Shown here: in pieces, positions 1 to 8,864 of the stretch | Numbering within the stretch: position 1 is the stretch's first letter | Layout: every line of letters begins with the position of its first letter | DNA from: Arthrobacter sp. NtRootA1 | GTDB lineage: Bacteria > Actinomycetota > Actinomycetes > Actinomycetales > Micrococcaceae | DNA length: 64,000 nt | Assembly: GCF_019976975.1 (NCBI RefSeq) | Contig: NZ_AP024630.1 | Span: 868,001 to 932,000, forward strand | Reading direction: 5' to 3' | The notes under the pieces: model-generated | The model's input: the letters and a program-made list of their open reading frames with translations, nothing else | What the model was told of the DNA's origin: nothing | The model's database searches: none | Position numbers and translations under genes: made by a program

Positions 1-1169
1 GGCTTGCCCGCAGGATCCAGCTCCAGCTCCGTCTCGACGTAACCACGCATCTTGGAGTTGAGCGGGCTCTGCGTGATCTCGCCAAAGCGTCGTCCGCCGT
101 ACTGCACCAGGATTGATTGGCGGTCCAAAGCCAGGGCGATTGCCTTGCGGACGTCCGGGTCCTTGATCTTTTCCGTGTTCAGGCTGAGGACATCGTTGCA
201 GCCCAGGAGGCCGGATGCGACGCGATCCTTGACTTTGGCATCGGCCAGCTTGGCGGAATCCGAGGTCTGCAGAGCGCCGTTGGAATCGAGCGTAATGGCA
301 TTTGGATCCGAGTCAGCCAACAGCTGCTGGCTGATGGTTGCCTGCGAGGTGGAGAGGGAGAAACTGAAGGTATCCGGAAGGGCAGTGCGGTTGGGGTCCG
401 TGGCGGCGTCCCAGTGCGGGTTGCGGACCAGTTTGAGCGACTTGCCCCGGTTGTAGGACTCCACCATGTAAGGCCCCGAAGACACAGGATGGTTGGTGTA
501 GTCCAGCTTGGTGTCCTTGGCCTTGGGTACCGGCGCCGTGTTGGAGCGGGACGCCAACGCAGGGAACTCAGCGAACGGCTTTTTCAGATGGAAGACTATG
601 GTTCGGTCATCCGGCGCTTCAACCGCCTGAAGCGACGCGGAAGGATCCTTGTACGGCCCCTTGTACCCGCCGGCGTCGAGCGCTGAATTCAACTCTTGCG
701 GCGCCTGGGTGAAGACATCCTGCGCGAAGGTGCGTTCCACGCCGTACTTGATATCGGCGGAGGTGATGGGTGTTCCGTCCTCAAACTTAACGCCTTCCTT
801 GAGCGTGAACGTCCAGCTGAGGCCATCGTCGGAAACTTTGCCGGTGTCCGTTGCGAGGTCAGGGACCACTGTTGGGGGTTGCCCTGCGGTTTCCTTGGCC
901 ATGGTCAGGGTCCGGTAGTACAACTGGCCCACATTGGCGGTCTGGACGTAGTTGCTGTTGCCGGGATCCAGGGTCTGGAAGTCCGAGGACATCAGGACGT
1001 TGAGGTTGCCGCCCTTGGTGTTGAAGCCGGTCTTGACCACGTTGGGTGCCAGCTCCGTGACCGATTCTGCGGACTTGGTGTTGCCGGGCTGGTTCTGGCC
1101 GGCGGCGCAGCCTGTTGCGGCCATGGCAATCAGCACGGAAAGCGCCAGTGCTCTCGTGGGGGTTTTCAT
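1..1169 (-). CDS. ABC transporter substrate-binding lipoprotein, peptide type (3' part cut by window edge)
   Basis: About 389 N-terminal residues are visible and the C-terminus lies beyond the left edge. The protein starts MKTPTRALALSVLIAMAATGC, a lipoprotein signal whose lipobox Cys is residue 21, so it should be anchored on the outer face of the membrane. The body matches the SBP_bac_5 (DppA/OppA) type: 'LDPGNSNYVQTANVGQLYYRTL' style N-lobe, then 'VKFEDGTPITSADIKYGVERT', then 'HPVSSGPYMVESY'. It would capture oligopeptides or related small molecules for the permease encoded 44 bp upstream (1213-2268). The ligand cannot be told from sequence. The family call is firm. Confidence 0.9.
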   Translation of the reverse strand, partial: MKTPTRALALSVLIAMAATGCAAGQNQPGNTKSAESVTELAPNVVKTGFNTKGGNLNVLMSSDFQTLDPGNSNYVQTANVGQLYYRTLTMAKETAGQPPTVVPDLATDTGKVSDDGLSWTFTLKEGVKFEDGTPITSADIKYGVERTFAQDVFTQAPQELNSALDAGGYKGPYKDPSASLQAVEAPDDRTIVFHLKKPFAEFPALASRSNTAPVPKAKDTKLDYTNHPVSSGPYMVESYNRGKSLKLVRNPHWDAATDPNRTALPDTFSFSLSTSQATISQQLLADSDPNAITLDSNGALQTSDSAKLADAKVKDRVASGLLGCNDVLSLNTEKIKDPDVRKAIALALDRQSILVQYGGRRFGEITQSPLNSKMRGYVETELELDPAGK

Positions 1170-1212
1170 GATGCTCCTCTTGAAGGGGTTGGGTGGAGGG
1201 AGATGTTGGAAG

Positions 1213-2268
1213 TTAGTGGCGGGAAGCCTTGGGGTCCAGCGCGTCCCGGACGGCGTCGCCCAGGAGGTTGAACGCCAGGACGGTGACAATGAGCATGACG
1301 CCCGGAACAGCAAGGAACCACGGATCGCTGAGGTACCAGTTGCCGGATTGCGCCGCGTTCAGCATTTGGCCCCACGACGGTGTGGGGTCCTTGACGCCGA
1401 CGCCCAGGAAGGAAAGGGCTGCTTCAGCAGAAATGTTGGTGGGGATCAACATGGTGGCGTACACCAGGACTACTCCCATGACGTTGGGGATGATCTGGCG
1501 GAACAAGACGCTCAAGTGGGAGGCACCGAAGGAGCGGGCCGCTTCCACAAACTCGCGTTCCCGGAGGCTCAGGACCTGGCCGCGGACAATCCTTGCCAGA
1601 TAAGCCCACCCGAAGAATCCGAGGATGATCACCAGGGAGGCCATGGGCAGGAAGCTGCCTTCGCCCAGCGGTGTATCCCGGAGCCGGGATTGCAGGATGG
1701 GCGTCAGGGAGAGCACCAGGAGAAGGTGCGGGAATGCGAGGAACAGGTCCATGATGCGGCTGATGACGGCGTCCGTCTTACCACCGAAGTAGCCCGCAGC
1801 CGCACCGAGTACTGTTCCTAGAACTACGGAAACGGCAGTGGACAGCAGGGCGATGGTGAGGGAAACCTGGCCACCGTAGGCGAGCCGGGCGAAAAGGTCG
1901 CGGCCCAAGCCGGGCTCAACGCCCAACCAGTGCTCGTCGGACGGATACATATAGCCGGGAAGCGGCAGGCCAGGCGTCTGGAAGTCGTCCAGTACCTCGG
2001 GGCTGGTGTTGGACGTGAAGGGGTCATTGCCAGACATCGCGCTGAGTACGGGGGCAAGGATGGCGAACAGCATGATGGCCACCACGACGCACAGGCTCAG
2101 GAGTGCGATCTTGCTCCGCCGGATCCTCATCCACGCCGTGGCGAGCAGGGAGCGTGCCTCGGCGGGTGCGGCTGCTTTGCCCTCAGGCGAGGTTGCCGGA
2201 GTGGGCGGCGGACTGCCGGTATTCGGTTCGATGGACTGTAGCTGGGTCAACGCTTGTGCTCGTTTCAT
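1213..2268 (-). CDS. ABC transporter permease, DppC/OppC family
   Basis: 351 residues, inner-membrane permease of a peptide/opine-type importer. An N-terminal cytoplasmic stretch precedes a TM segment near residues 55-78 (IALLSLCVVVAIMLFAILAP). A periplasmic loop with the OppC_N-type 'HWLGVEPGLGRDLFARLAYG' follows. The BPD_transp_1 core carries the EAA loop 'EFVEAARSFGASHLSVLFRQIIPN' around residues 238-262, which docks the ATPase. It is followed by the substrate-binding protein gene on the same strand. The usual DppB partner is not upstream, because the next gene is divergent, so DppB and the ATPases probably lie beyond the left window edge. Confidence 0.9.
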   Translation of the reverse strand: MKRAQALTQLQSIEPNTGSPPPTPATSPEGKAAAPAEARSLLATAWMRIRRSKIALLSLCVVVAIMLFAILAPVLSAMSGNDPFTSNTSPEVLDDFQTPGLPLPGYMYPSDEHWLGVEPGLGRDLFARLAYGGQVSLTIALLSTAVSVVLGTVLGAAAGYFGGKTDAVISRIMDLFLAFPHLLLVLSLTPILQSRLRDTPLGEGSFLPMASLVIILGFFGWAYLARIVRGQVLSLREREFVEAARSFGASHLSVLFRQIIPNVMGVVLVYATMLIPTNISAEAALSFLGVGVKDPTPSWGQMLNAAQSGNWYLSDPWFLAVPGVMLIVTVLAFNLLGDAVRDALDPKASRH

Positions 2269-2294
2269 GATCCAGGGAGCTGACTCCGCGATTC

Positions 2295-2366
2295 TTGTAT
2301 ACCAAACTAGACTAGATCAGGATCGATGCGATGTAAATCACAAATAATGTACTGTTTGGAATACCA
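2295..2366. promoter_or_regulatory. Candidate GntR operator pair in the divergent promoter
   Basis: The 130-bp gap between the divergent permease and amidohydrolase genes holds two related imperfect palindromes: TTGTATACCAA at 2295-2305 and TTGGAATACCA at 2356-2366. Both have TGG/CCA-like arms around an AT core, the type bound by FadR/FCD GntR regulators. The FCD regulator gene lies just downstream (3900-4601). Assignment is by proximity and symmetry only. Confidence 0.45.
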
Positions 2367-2398
2367 GATAGCTATTTTGTTCGAACAAAGGAGTTCAC

Positions 2399-3865
2399 GT
2401 GCCCACAAAGGCAACTGCCCGCTACGTCCTGGGGCACAACAAAGGGCAGCACGTGCTGCTGGAGGATGCCTGCGTGGTCTATAGCGGCGACACCATTGAG
2501 TACGTCGGCCATGACTACACGGGGCCGGTGACTGAAGAACATCATCTGGGTGACGCACTCCTGATGCCAGGGCTGATCGACCTCGATGCCCTCACCGACA
2601 TCGACCACCTCATCCTGGACAGCTGGGCCGGGCCGGAGCAGGCAAAGGGGCACCAATGGTCCGAGGACTACTTCCGCAACCGCCGCGCGGACGTCTTTAC
2701 CGCTGAGGAACGCCAACAGATCCGCGAGTACGCCCTTATCCAATTGGTCCTTCATGGCATCACCACCTACATGCCGATTGCATCGGAGGTCCATTCCGAG
2801 TGGGCGGAGCCTTTTGAGGAACTCGTGGGGATGGCGGAGACCAGTCGACGGCTCGGCTTGCGTGGCTACCTTGGGCCCGCATACCGCTCGGGCGTGAATG
2901 TGGTGTTGAAGAACGGCGAACGCTCGGTCATGTTCGACGCCGGCCGTGGCCGTGAGGGGCTGGCGGACGCATTGCGCTTCATTGACCATGCGACAGAGCT
3001 GAACGACCCGCTAATCACCGGTGTCCTGCTTCCATGCCGCATCGAGACCCTGGACATCGAACTGCTCAAAGCAACGGCGGCGGCTTCAGAAGAGCACGAC
3101 GTCCTGGTTCGCCTGCACTCCCTCCAAGGCCTCGTGGAACGGGAACTCATCCTGGACCGGCATGGCGTCACGCCCCTGGAGCTCCTGGACCAAGTGGGCA
3201 TGCTCAACGAACGCTTGCTGATCCCGCATGCCACCTACACGGACCGCAACCCCGCCGTTTTCGGAGAGGATCGCGGCGACCTTGCCCGGCTGGCAGACAG
3301 CGGCGCCAGCATCATCCACTGCCCTCTGACATCCATGCGCTATGGCAGCACCTTGGATTCCTTTAACGCATACAAAGCAGCCGGCATCAACATCTCCCTG
3401 GGCACCGACTCCTTCCCGCCGGACCTGGTCCGGGGCATCGATGCAGGCGTGCAGCTGGGCAAGATCCTGGCAGGCAGCAACGACGCCGGCGACCTCGCCG
3501 GATACTTCGACGCCGCCACGCTAGGAGGAGCCCGGGCGCTGCGACGTACCGATCTCGGCCGGTTGGAGCCCGGGGCCCAGGCAGACATGGTGGCCTTCTC
3601 CCTGGGAGACATCCGCGACGGCGTTCACGAGGACCCACTAAGGACCCTCACGCTCAACGGAACAGCACGCCAGGCAGTGCTTTCAGTGGTGGCCGGCCGG
3701 ACCATCATGGCCGACGGCCTCATAGAGGGAGTGGACCTGGACTACTGGCGGGGAAAGGCCCAGGAACTCTTCGCCAGGATGCGTGAGGCCTACACACTCA
3801 GGGATGGCCTGAACCGCCCCTCCGACGAGCTGTTTCCACCCGTGTATGCTCGGTTGGAACGCTGA
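2399..3865 (+). CDS. Amidohydrolase superfamily protein with atypical metal-binding motif
   Basis: 488 residues with a GTG start, set 5 bp after AAAGGAG (2387-2393). The fold reads as an AtzA/TrzN/SsnA-like amidohydrolase: an N-terminal beta-sandwich piece, a TIM-barrel and a C-terminal composite domain ending in an 'AQADMVAFSLGDI' strand. Expected later ligands are present: RLHSLQ (~His237), IPHATYTD (~His278) and GTDSF (~Asp337). The first strand, which normally carries HxH, instead reads LMPGLIDLDALTDIDH, so the HxH pair is missing. The substrate is unknown. Divergence from a peptide-type importer and a following GntR gene suggests uptake and hydrolysis of one imported compound. It could be a hydrolase with a changed metal site or a non-catalytic relative. 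Confidence 0.8.
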   Translation: MPTKATARYVLGHNKGQHVLLEDACVVYSGDTIEYVGHDYTGPVTEEHHLGDALLMPGLIDLDALTDIDHLILDSWAGPEQAKGHQWSEDYFRNRRADVFTAEERQQIREYALIQLVLHGITTYMPIASEVHSEWAEPFEELVGMAETSRRLGLRGYLGPAYRSGVNVVLKNGERSVMFDAGRGREGLADALRFIDHATELNDPLITGVLLPCRIETLDIELLKATAAASEEHDVLVRLHSLQGLVERELILDRHGVTPLELLDQVGMLNERLLIPHATYTDRNPAVFGEDRGDLARLADSGASIIHCPLTSMRYGSTLDSFNAYKAAGINISLGTDSFPPDLVRGIDAGVQLGKILAGSNDAGDLAGYFDAATLGGARALRRTDLGRLEPGAQADMVAFSLGDIRDGVHEDPLRTLTLNGTARQAVLSVVAGRTIMADGLIEGVDLDYWRGKAQELFARMREAYTLRDGLNRPSDELFPPVYARLER

Positions 3866-3899
3866 CCGGCGCCGGCCGGCGAATGGAGCGGACGCTGGC

Positions 3900-4601
3900 A
3901 TGAAGGGAAGTTTGACAGTGGCTGAGGCGATGCCGGAAACCGGAAATGGCCGCGATGACGAGGCCCGCGCGGAGCACGTCTACCAACTGGTGTTGGAGGG
4001 AATCGTCACGGGCACCTTCGCGCAGGGTGGGCGTTTGCGCGAACGGGAACTGTCCGAGATGTACGGCGTCTCCCGGATCCCGGTCCGCGAAGCCATCCAA
4101 CGCCTGGAGAAGGACGGTTTCGTGGCCACCTTCCCGCGCCGCGGCGCAGTGGTCCGGCAACTCACGCTCACCGACGTCAACGAGCTCTTCGACGTCCGCC
4201 TTTGCCTGGAAACGTTCGCCGCGAGGATGGCTGCCACCCGCGTTGCCGAAGGCCATTCCAGTGGCAGGCTCGAGGAACTGATGGAAGCCTCCAACGCCGC
4301 CATCGACGAGGACCGCGCAGACGACGTCGCGCTGATCAGTGCCGAGCTCCACGCCGAAATCGTACGTCTCTCCGGCAACAGGCTGCTCATCGAGTCCGTG
4401 AAGCCGCTGTTTGGCCGCATGCGCTGGATCTTCGGATTGGCACACAACCGCAGCAACGAGCTCCAACGGGACGAACACAAAGAGCTGTGCAACGCCATCC
4501 TGAAAGGCCGGCCGGACCTGGCCTACTCGCTGGCGTACACGCACATTGAGCTCGGCCGGGAACCCGTGCTGGCAGGCCTCGCGGAGACCCTGGAACCCTG
4601 A
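3900..4601 (+). CDS. GntR family transcriptional regulator, FCD (FadR) subfamily
   Basis: About 233 residues from ATG 3900. An upstream in-frame ATG at 3846 overlaps the amidohydrolase gene and has no better ribosome site, so 3900 is preferred (GGAG at 3885-3888). The N-terminal winged helix (RLRERELSEMYGVSRIPVREA) is followed by the all-helical FCD ligand domain with FDVRLCLETFAARMAA and a metal-site-like 'LHAEIVRLSGN', then 'EHKELCNAIL'. It likely senses the amidohydrolase substrate or product and controls the 2268/2399 divergent promoter through the palindromes at 2295-2366. Confidence 0.88.
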   Translation: MKGSLTVAEAMPETGNGRDDEARAEHVYQLVLEGIVTGTFAQGGRLRERELSEMYGVSRIPVREAIQRLEKDGFVATFPRRGAVVRQLTLTDVNELFDVRLCLETFAARMAATRVAEGHSSGRLEELMEASNAAIDEDRADDVALISAELHAEIVRLSGNRLLIESVKPLFGRMRWIFGLAHNRSNELQRDEHKELCNAILKGRPDLAYSLAYTHIELGREPVLAGLAETLEP

Positions 4602-4602
4602 G

Positions 4603-6018
4603 TTAGTCGTCCGCGTCCGGGTACTCGTCCACTTCGTCGTACCGGCCTGACTCCTCCACCTCAACCTCAAGGATCTTGAGCAGCTCGGTGTCAGGGTTCA
4701 ACATGATGGCAGCCTCGTCCCTGCGGTGCTGCAGCACAGTGTCCAGGTAGGACTGCACAGTCTCGGCCAGCGGGATGTAGCGATCCTGTTTCTGGCTCAT
4801 GTACCAGCGGTGCTCCAGGACCTCGTGCACTACTTCGGCTGGTTCCAACTTCCCGGCAAGGTGCCGGGGAATAGACCGTACGATCGGTTCGAAGATCTGG
4901 CTGACCCATGCGTGGGCGCTTATTTCCTCGTCCAGGTCAGGGTTGTTGTCCGCCCTGAACTGGTCCATATCGTTCAGGAGCCTGCGTGCCTGGTTCTCCT
5001 GGGCGTCCAATCCGGTGAGGCGCAGCAAGCGCCGTTGGTGGTGGCCGGCGTCGACGACTTTTGGCTGCAGCTGGATGGTTGAACCATCCGCCGTGGTCTT
5101 GATGGCATATTCCTCGACGTCGAAGCCGAGCTCGTTGAGCCGGCGGATGCGGGCGCCCACGCGCCAGCGCTCGCCGAGTTCGAAGGATTCCTTTTCCGTC
5201 AGCTCAGCCCATAGCCTGCGGTAACTGTCCATGATGAGCTCACTGGTAGCCACCGGATCGACCTTTTCCTCGATGAGCCCGCCATCCAGGAGGTCCATCA
5301 GTTCACCAGCGATGTTGACGCGGGCGATCTCCAGGTCATACTCGCGCTGGCCCATGGACAGGTCCGGGTAAAGCTCGCCGGTTTCGGCATCCACAAGGTA
5401 CGCAGCGAACGCGCCGGCGTCGCGACGGAACAGCGTATTGGAAAGCGAGACGTCGCCCCAATAGAAGCCAATGAGGTGCAAGCGGACAAGCAGCAACGCC
5501 TGGGCGTCGATGAGGCGCGTCAACGTGTCCTTGCGAAGCATCTGCGAGAAAAGTGCCCGGTATGGCATGGAGAACTTCAAATGCCGGGTGACCAACACCG
5601 GGTTCAGGGGTTTGCCGTCGGCTGTGGTCCGGCCGGTGATGACGGCCACGGGCTCGACACACGGAACGTCCAGCCGAGCCAGCTTGCGGAGCATGTGGTA
5701 CTCGTGGCGGGCAACGTGCTCGGACGTTTCCTTGATGGCAATGACCGATCCACCCAAGTGCGCGAAACGCACGATGTGCCGGGAGATACCGCGGGGGAGG
5801 GCGGCGAGGTTCTCGGCCGGCCAGTCCTCGAGCGCAATGTGCCACGGCAGGTCCAACAGTTCCGGATCCGCTGCGGCGGCGGTGATGTTAAGGGAACCGA
5901 TGACGCTGGCCGGTGGTGCTGTGTCTTGCGCGCTGGCCGCCTCAGTCCTGGGGAGCTTGCCGATCTGCCCGTAGTCGGTCGGTTCGTCGTGCCACTGGGC
6001 TCCGTTTTGCTCGCTCAT
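4603..6018 (-). CDS. DUF4032 domain-containing protein (kinase-like fold)
   Basis: 471 residues, soluble. The first ~290 residues look like a lipopolysaccharide-kinase/aminoglycoside-phosphotransferase-type fold: 'GSVIAIKET' resembles the ATP-lysine strand, 'RLHLIGFYWGDVSLSNTLF' resembles a catalytic loop with D at the WGD position and N at SLSN, and 'AYLVDAETGELY' resembles the DFG-like metal strand. The C-terminal ~180 residues (DUF4032 proper) are acidic and helical, ending in a D/E-rich tail. The start codon overlaps the stop of the upstream hexosaminidase gene by ATGA, so the two are translationally coupled. Function is unknown to me; phosphotransfer is inferred from the motifs. Confidence 0.8.
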   Translation of the reverse strand: MSEQNGAQWHDEPTDYGQIGKLPRTEAASAQDTAPPASVIGSLNITAAAADPELLDLPWHIALEDWPAENLAALPRGISRHIVRFAHLGGSVIAIKETSEHVARHEYHMLRKLARLDVPCVEPVAVITGRTTADGKPLNPVLVTRHLKFSMPYRALFSQMLRKDTLTRLIDAQALLLVRLHLIGFYWGDVSLSNTLFRRDAGAFAAYLVDAETGELYPDLSMGQREYDLEIARVNIAGELMDLLDGGLIEEKVDPVATSELIMDSYRRLWAELTEKESFELGERWRVGARIRRLNELGFDVEEYAIKTTADGSTIQLQPKVVDAGHHQRRLLRLTGLDAQENQARRLLNDMDQFRADNNPDLDEEISAHAWVSQIFEPIVRSIPRHLAGKLEPAEVVHEVLEHRWYMSQKQDRYIPLAETVQSYLDTVLQHRRDEAAIMLNPDTELLKILEVEVEESGRYDEVDEYPDADD

Positions 6019-7616
6019 GCCTCAATTGTTCCGTACTCGCCGGTGTTGGCGTTCATTGCTGCGGTAAAGGGATATTCGGGCATCGCAGACCACTGGATGT
6101 CCGGTGCTGCCTGGAACGTGACGCCCTGCCTTGCGAGGCGCTCACCCAAGGCACCAAGCCGACGTCGGAAGTCACCAACGTCCCGCGCGTCCTGCGGCGA
6201 CCAGCCCACTTCCGCCAGGGAAACTGCCCTGGGGTACAGGAGCCAATAGGCCTGCTGGTTGTTGCGGACGGTCTCCGTCCACAGCGGGCCTTCGACGCCG
6301 AGGACCTTGTCATCTTGCAGGCCACCTTGGGCGGGATTCCAGTGGTAGTACTCGGACCACGTGAACGGCCCGCCGTCCACCCACTCAAGGCCGATGGGAC
6401 TGCTGGGATCGTACTTTTGGTCCAGATAGGTCTTCGCGGCCGGGGACATGATGACCTTGGAGCTGCCGCTTTCGGCCTGCTGGACAACCGGGGAGAAATC
6501 ACCGAACCAGTACTGCACCACGGACCCCTGCGGGAGTTCGACGCCGGCGTATTCGTTCCAACCCACCACGGTCTTGCCGGTTTCCGCTCCGATCCGGGCA
6601 AACTCCCGGACCATGGTGACGTAGTTGTCGTGGCCGGTGACGTGGGCTTCATCGCCCCCGATGTGGAGGTACGGACCATCCGTGATGGTAGCGAGTTGGC
6701 CCAGCACTTCACGAACGAACTCGTAGGTGGCAGGCAGTGCTGCGTCCAAGGTGGAGTAGCCGACCTCGCCGGTCGCATTCATGGGCTTGGCCATACCATC
6801 CGGGTTGAGCTGCGGGATCGCTGCCAAGGCCGCATTGACGTGTCCGGGAAGGTCGATCTCCGGCACTATCAGCACGTTCCTCGCAGCGGCGTACGCCTGG
6901 ATCTCCCTGAAGTCCTGCTGCGTGTAGAAACCTGAGTGCCCGGGAGTGAGGCCGATACCGGGGTGGTTCACGGCGCCCCCAATAGCGGTGAGGTTCCCAT
7001 AGTCCAAGTCCGACGGATTCTCCTTGGGCGCCTGGATCTCGATGCGCCAGGCTTGGTCATCCGTAAGATGCAAGTGCAGGGCATTGAGCTTGAACTGGCT
7101 CATGACATCTATCTGCTGCTTCACCTCTTCGACCGTGAAAAAGTTCCGGGCGACATCGAGCATGAGTCCGCGATAGGCGAACCTGGGCGCGTCCCTGATC
7201 TCGACGGCGGGAATCACCCAGGTGCCGTCGGTGCTGGTGTTCGAATCGTCCGCGCCTGTGAGGGAGTGTTCAACGGCAGGCGGGAGCAACTGGCGGAGTG
7301 TTTGGACTGCGTTGAAGAGGCCCGCGGGAGTTGTTGCCGCGAGGCGGGCACCGGCATTGGTGACAGTCAACCGGTAGGCTTCCGGACCGCCGTCGAGCGT
7401 TTCAACTAAATCCAAGGTGATGTCGCCGGCATTGGCCGTCTCGACGATGGGAAGAGCGAAACCAGTGCCGCGGCGAAGCAGCACCGCCAGCTGCTCCGCG
7501 ACCGGGACAGCTGCCTGGCTTGCCGCGATCCGTGCCGTAGGCGCAAGCGTGAAGGCCTGACCGTCCGATGGCGCGACGTGTACGGGCCGGGGGATCAGGT
7601 TATCCGTCGTGTTCAT
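6015..7616 (-). CDS. Beta-N-acetylhexosaminidase, glycoside hydrolase family 20
   Basis: 533 residues with no signal peptide, so probably cytoplasmic. An N-terminal GH20b-like alpha/beta domain (~1-135) precedes the (beta/alpha)8 catalytic domain. 'LHIGGDEAHVTGHD' (~residues 320-333) holds the Asp-Glu catalytic pair used in substrate-assisted cleavage of terminal GlcNAc/GalNAc. 'YRGLMLDVARNFFTVEEVKQ' and 'LHLHLTDDQAWRIEI' are further hallmarks. It would release GlcNAc from chitobiose or muropeptide-type sugars. It is coupled to the DUF4032 gene by a 4-bp overlap. Confidence 0.92.
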   Translation of the reverse strand: MNTTDNLIPRPVHVAPSDGQAFTLAPTARIAASQAAVPVAEQLAVLLRRGTGFALPIVETANAGDITLDLVETLDGGPEAYRLTVTNAGARLAATTPAGLFNAVQTLRQLLPPAVEHSLTGADDSNTSTDGTWVIPAVEIRDAPRFAYRGLMLDVARNFFTVEEVKQQIDVMSQFKLNALHLHLTDDQAWRIEIQAPKENPSDLDYGNLTAIGGAVNHPGIGLTPGHSGFYTQQDFREIQAYAAARNVLIVPEIDLPGHVNAALAAIPQLNPDGMAKPMNATGEVGYSTLDAALPATYEFVREVLGQLATITDGPYLHIGGDEAHVTGHDNYVTMVREFARIGAETGKTVVGWNEYAGVELPQGSVVQYWFGDFSPVVQQAESGSSKVIMSPAAKTYLDQKYDPSSPIGLEWVDGGPFTWSEYYHWNPAQGGLQDDKVLGVEGPLWTETVRNNQQAYWLLYPRAVSLAEVGWSPQDARDVGDFRRRLGALGERLARQGVTFQAAPDIQWSAMPEYPFTAAMNANTGEYGTIEA

Positions 7617-7647
7617 GCCGTTCTTTCTGCAGAATGGTTAACGCGAG

Positions 7648-7678
7648 AGCGGCCCGACCCGGGAAGGGTCGGGCCGCT
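7648..7678 (-). terminator. Stem-loop terminator after the msiK-like gene
   Basis: A perfect 13-bp stem, AGCGGCCCGACCC (7648-7660) with GGGTCGGGCCGCT (7666-7678), closes a 5-base loop. It lies between the stop of the leftward ATPase gene (7710) and the start of the hexosaminidase gene, so it should end transcription of the ATPase gene. The U-tract is weak. Confidence 0.7.
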
Positions 7679-7709
7679 GTCACGATGCGGATTCAGGTGC
7701 CGGTGGGGA

Positions 7710-8792
7710 CTAGTCGCCCAGGCGCAGACCCGTCTTGGTGTCGAACAGGTGCACGTGGCCGGACTGCGGATGAACGAAGATGGACTCGCCCTTCATCGGG
7801 GGGCGGCGGCCGTCAACACGGGCAACGATGTCGTGGCTCTTGCCATCCAGGATGGTGTGGCCGTAGACGTAGGCATCGGCGCCGAGTTCTTCGACGACGT
7901 CAACCTCAACCTGCAGGCCTTCGCCGTGGCCGACCGTCTCGAGGTCTTCCGGACGTGAACCAACGGTGACCGTCTGTCCGTGTGCTTCTTCGAGGACGTC
8001 GCGCTTGACCGGGTAAACCGTGCCACCGAACTGGACGCCGCCGTCGACGACCGGCAGTTCCAGCAGGTTCATGGCGGGGGAGCCAATGAAGCCTGCGACG
8101 AAGACGTTCTGCGGGCGGTCGTAGAGGTTGCGCGGGGTGTCAACCTGCTGGAGCAGGCCGTCCTTGAGGACTGCGACGCGGTCACCCATGGTCATGGCCT
8201 CAACCTGGTCGTGCGTCACGTAAACCGTGGTGACGCCGAGGCGGCGGGTCAGGGATGCGATCTGCGTACGCGTCTGGACACGGAGCTTGGCGTCAAGGTT
8301 GGACAGGGGCTCGTCCATGAGGAAGACCTGGGGGTTACGGACGATTGCGCGGCCCATGGCAACACGCTGGCGCTGACCGCCGGAGAGTGCCTTCGGCTTG
8401 CGGTCCAGGTACTGCTCGAGGTCGAGAAGCTTGGCGGCTTCGCGAACACGCTCGGCGCGCTCTTCCTTGGAGACGCCTGCGATCTTAAGCGCGAAGCCCA
8501 TGTTGTCCGCAACAGTCATGTGCGGGTAAAGAGCGTAGTTCTGGAAGACCATTGCGATGTCGCGGTCCTTCGGCGGAACATCCGTGACGTCGCGGTCACC
8601 GATCAGAATACGGCCGGCGTTCACATCCTCAAGTCCTGCGAGCATTCGCAGGGAGGTGGACTTACCGCAACCGGAAGGTCCAACGAGGACCAGGAATTCG
8701 CCATCGGCGATGTCGATGTTGAGCTTATCGACGGCGGGCTTATCTGTGCCCGGGTACAGACGCGTAGCGTTATCAAAAGTAACTGTAGCCAC
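7710..8792 (-). CDS. msiK: Sugar ABC transporter ATP-binding protein, MsiK/UgpC type
   Basis: 360 residues from GTG 8792, placed after AAGGGA. A longer in-frame start at 8810 has no better site. Walker A GPSGCGKST, Q-loop FQNYALYPHM, signature LSGGQRQRVAMGRA, Walker B VFLMDEPLSNLD and the switch His in THDQVEAM are all present. A C-terminal TOBE/OB region (~235-360) is typical of CUT1 ATPases. No permease or binding-protein genes adjoin it. In actinomycetes a single MsiK energises several sugar importers, which is the likely role here. The symbol is by family analogy. Confidence 0.88.
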   Translation of the reverse strand: MATVTFDNATRLYPGTDKPAVDKLNIDIADGEFLVLVGPSGCGKSTSLRMLAGLEDVNAGRILIGDRDVTDVPPKDRDIAMVFQNYALYPHMTVADNMGFALKIAGVSKEERAERVREAAKLLDLEQYLDRKPKALSGGQRQRVAMGRAIVRNPQVFLMDEPLSNLDAKLRVQTRTQIASLTRRLGVTTVYVTHDQVEAMTMGDRVAVLKDGLLQQVDTPRNLYDRPQNVFVAGFIGSPAMNLLELPVVDGGVQFGGTVYPVKRDVLEEAHGQTVTVGSRPEDLETVGHGEGLQVEVDVVEELGADAYVYGHTILDGKSHDIVARVDGRRPPMKGESIFVHPQSGHVHLFDTKTGLRLGD

Positions 8793-8864
8793 AGTTATCA
8801 ATCCCTTCACCGGCAGGTACGTGCCGGACGATCCGTTGTGAATGGTTCATTTTCTTCAGTTGAA

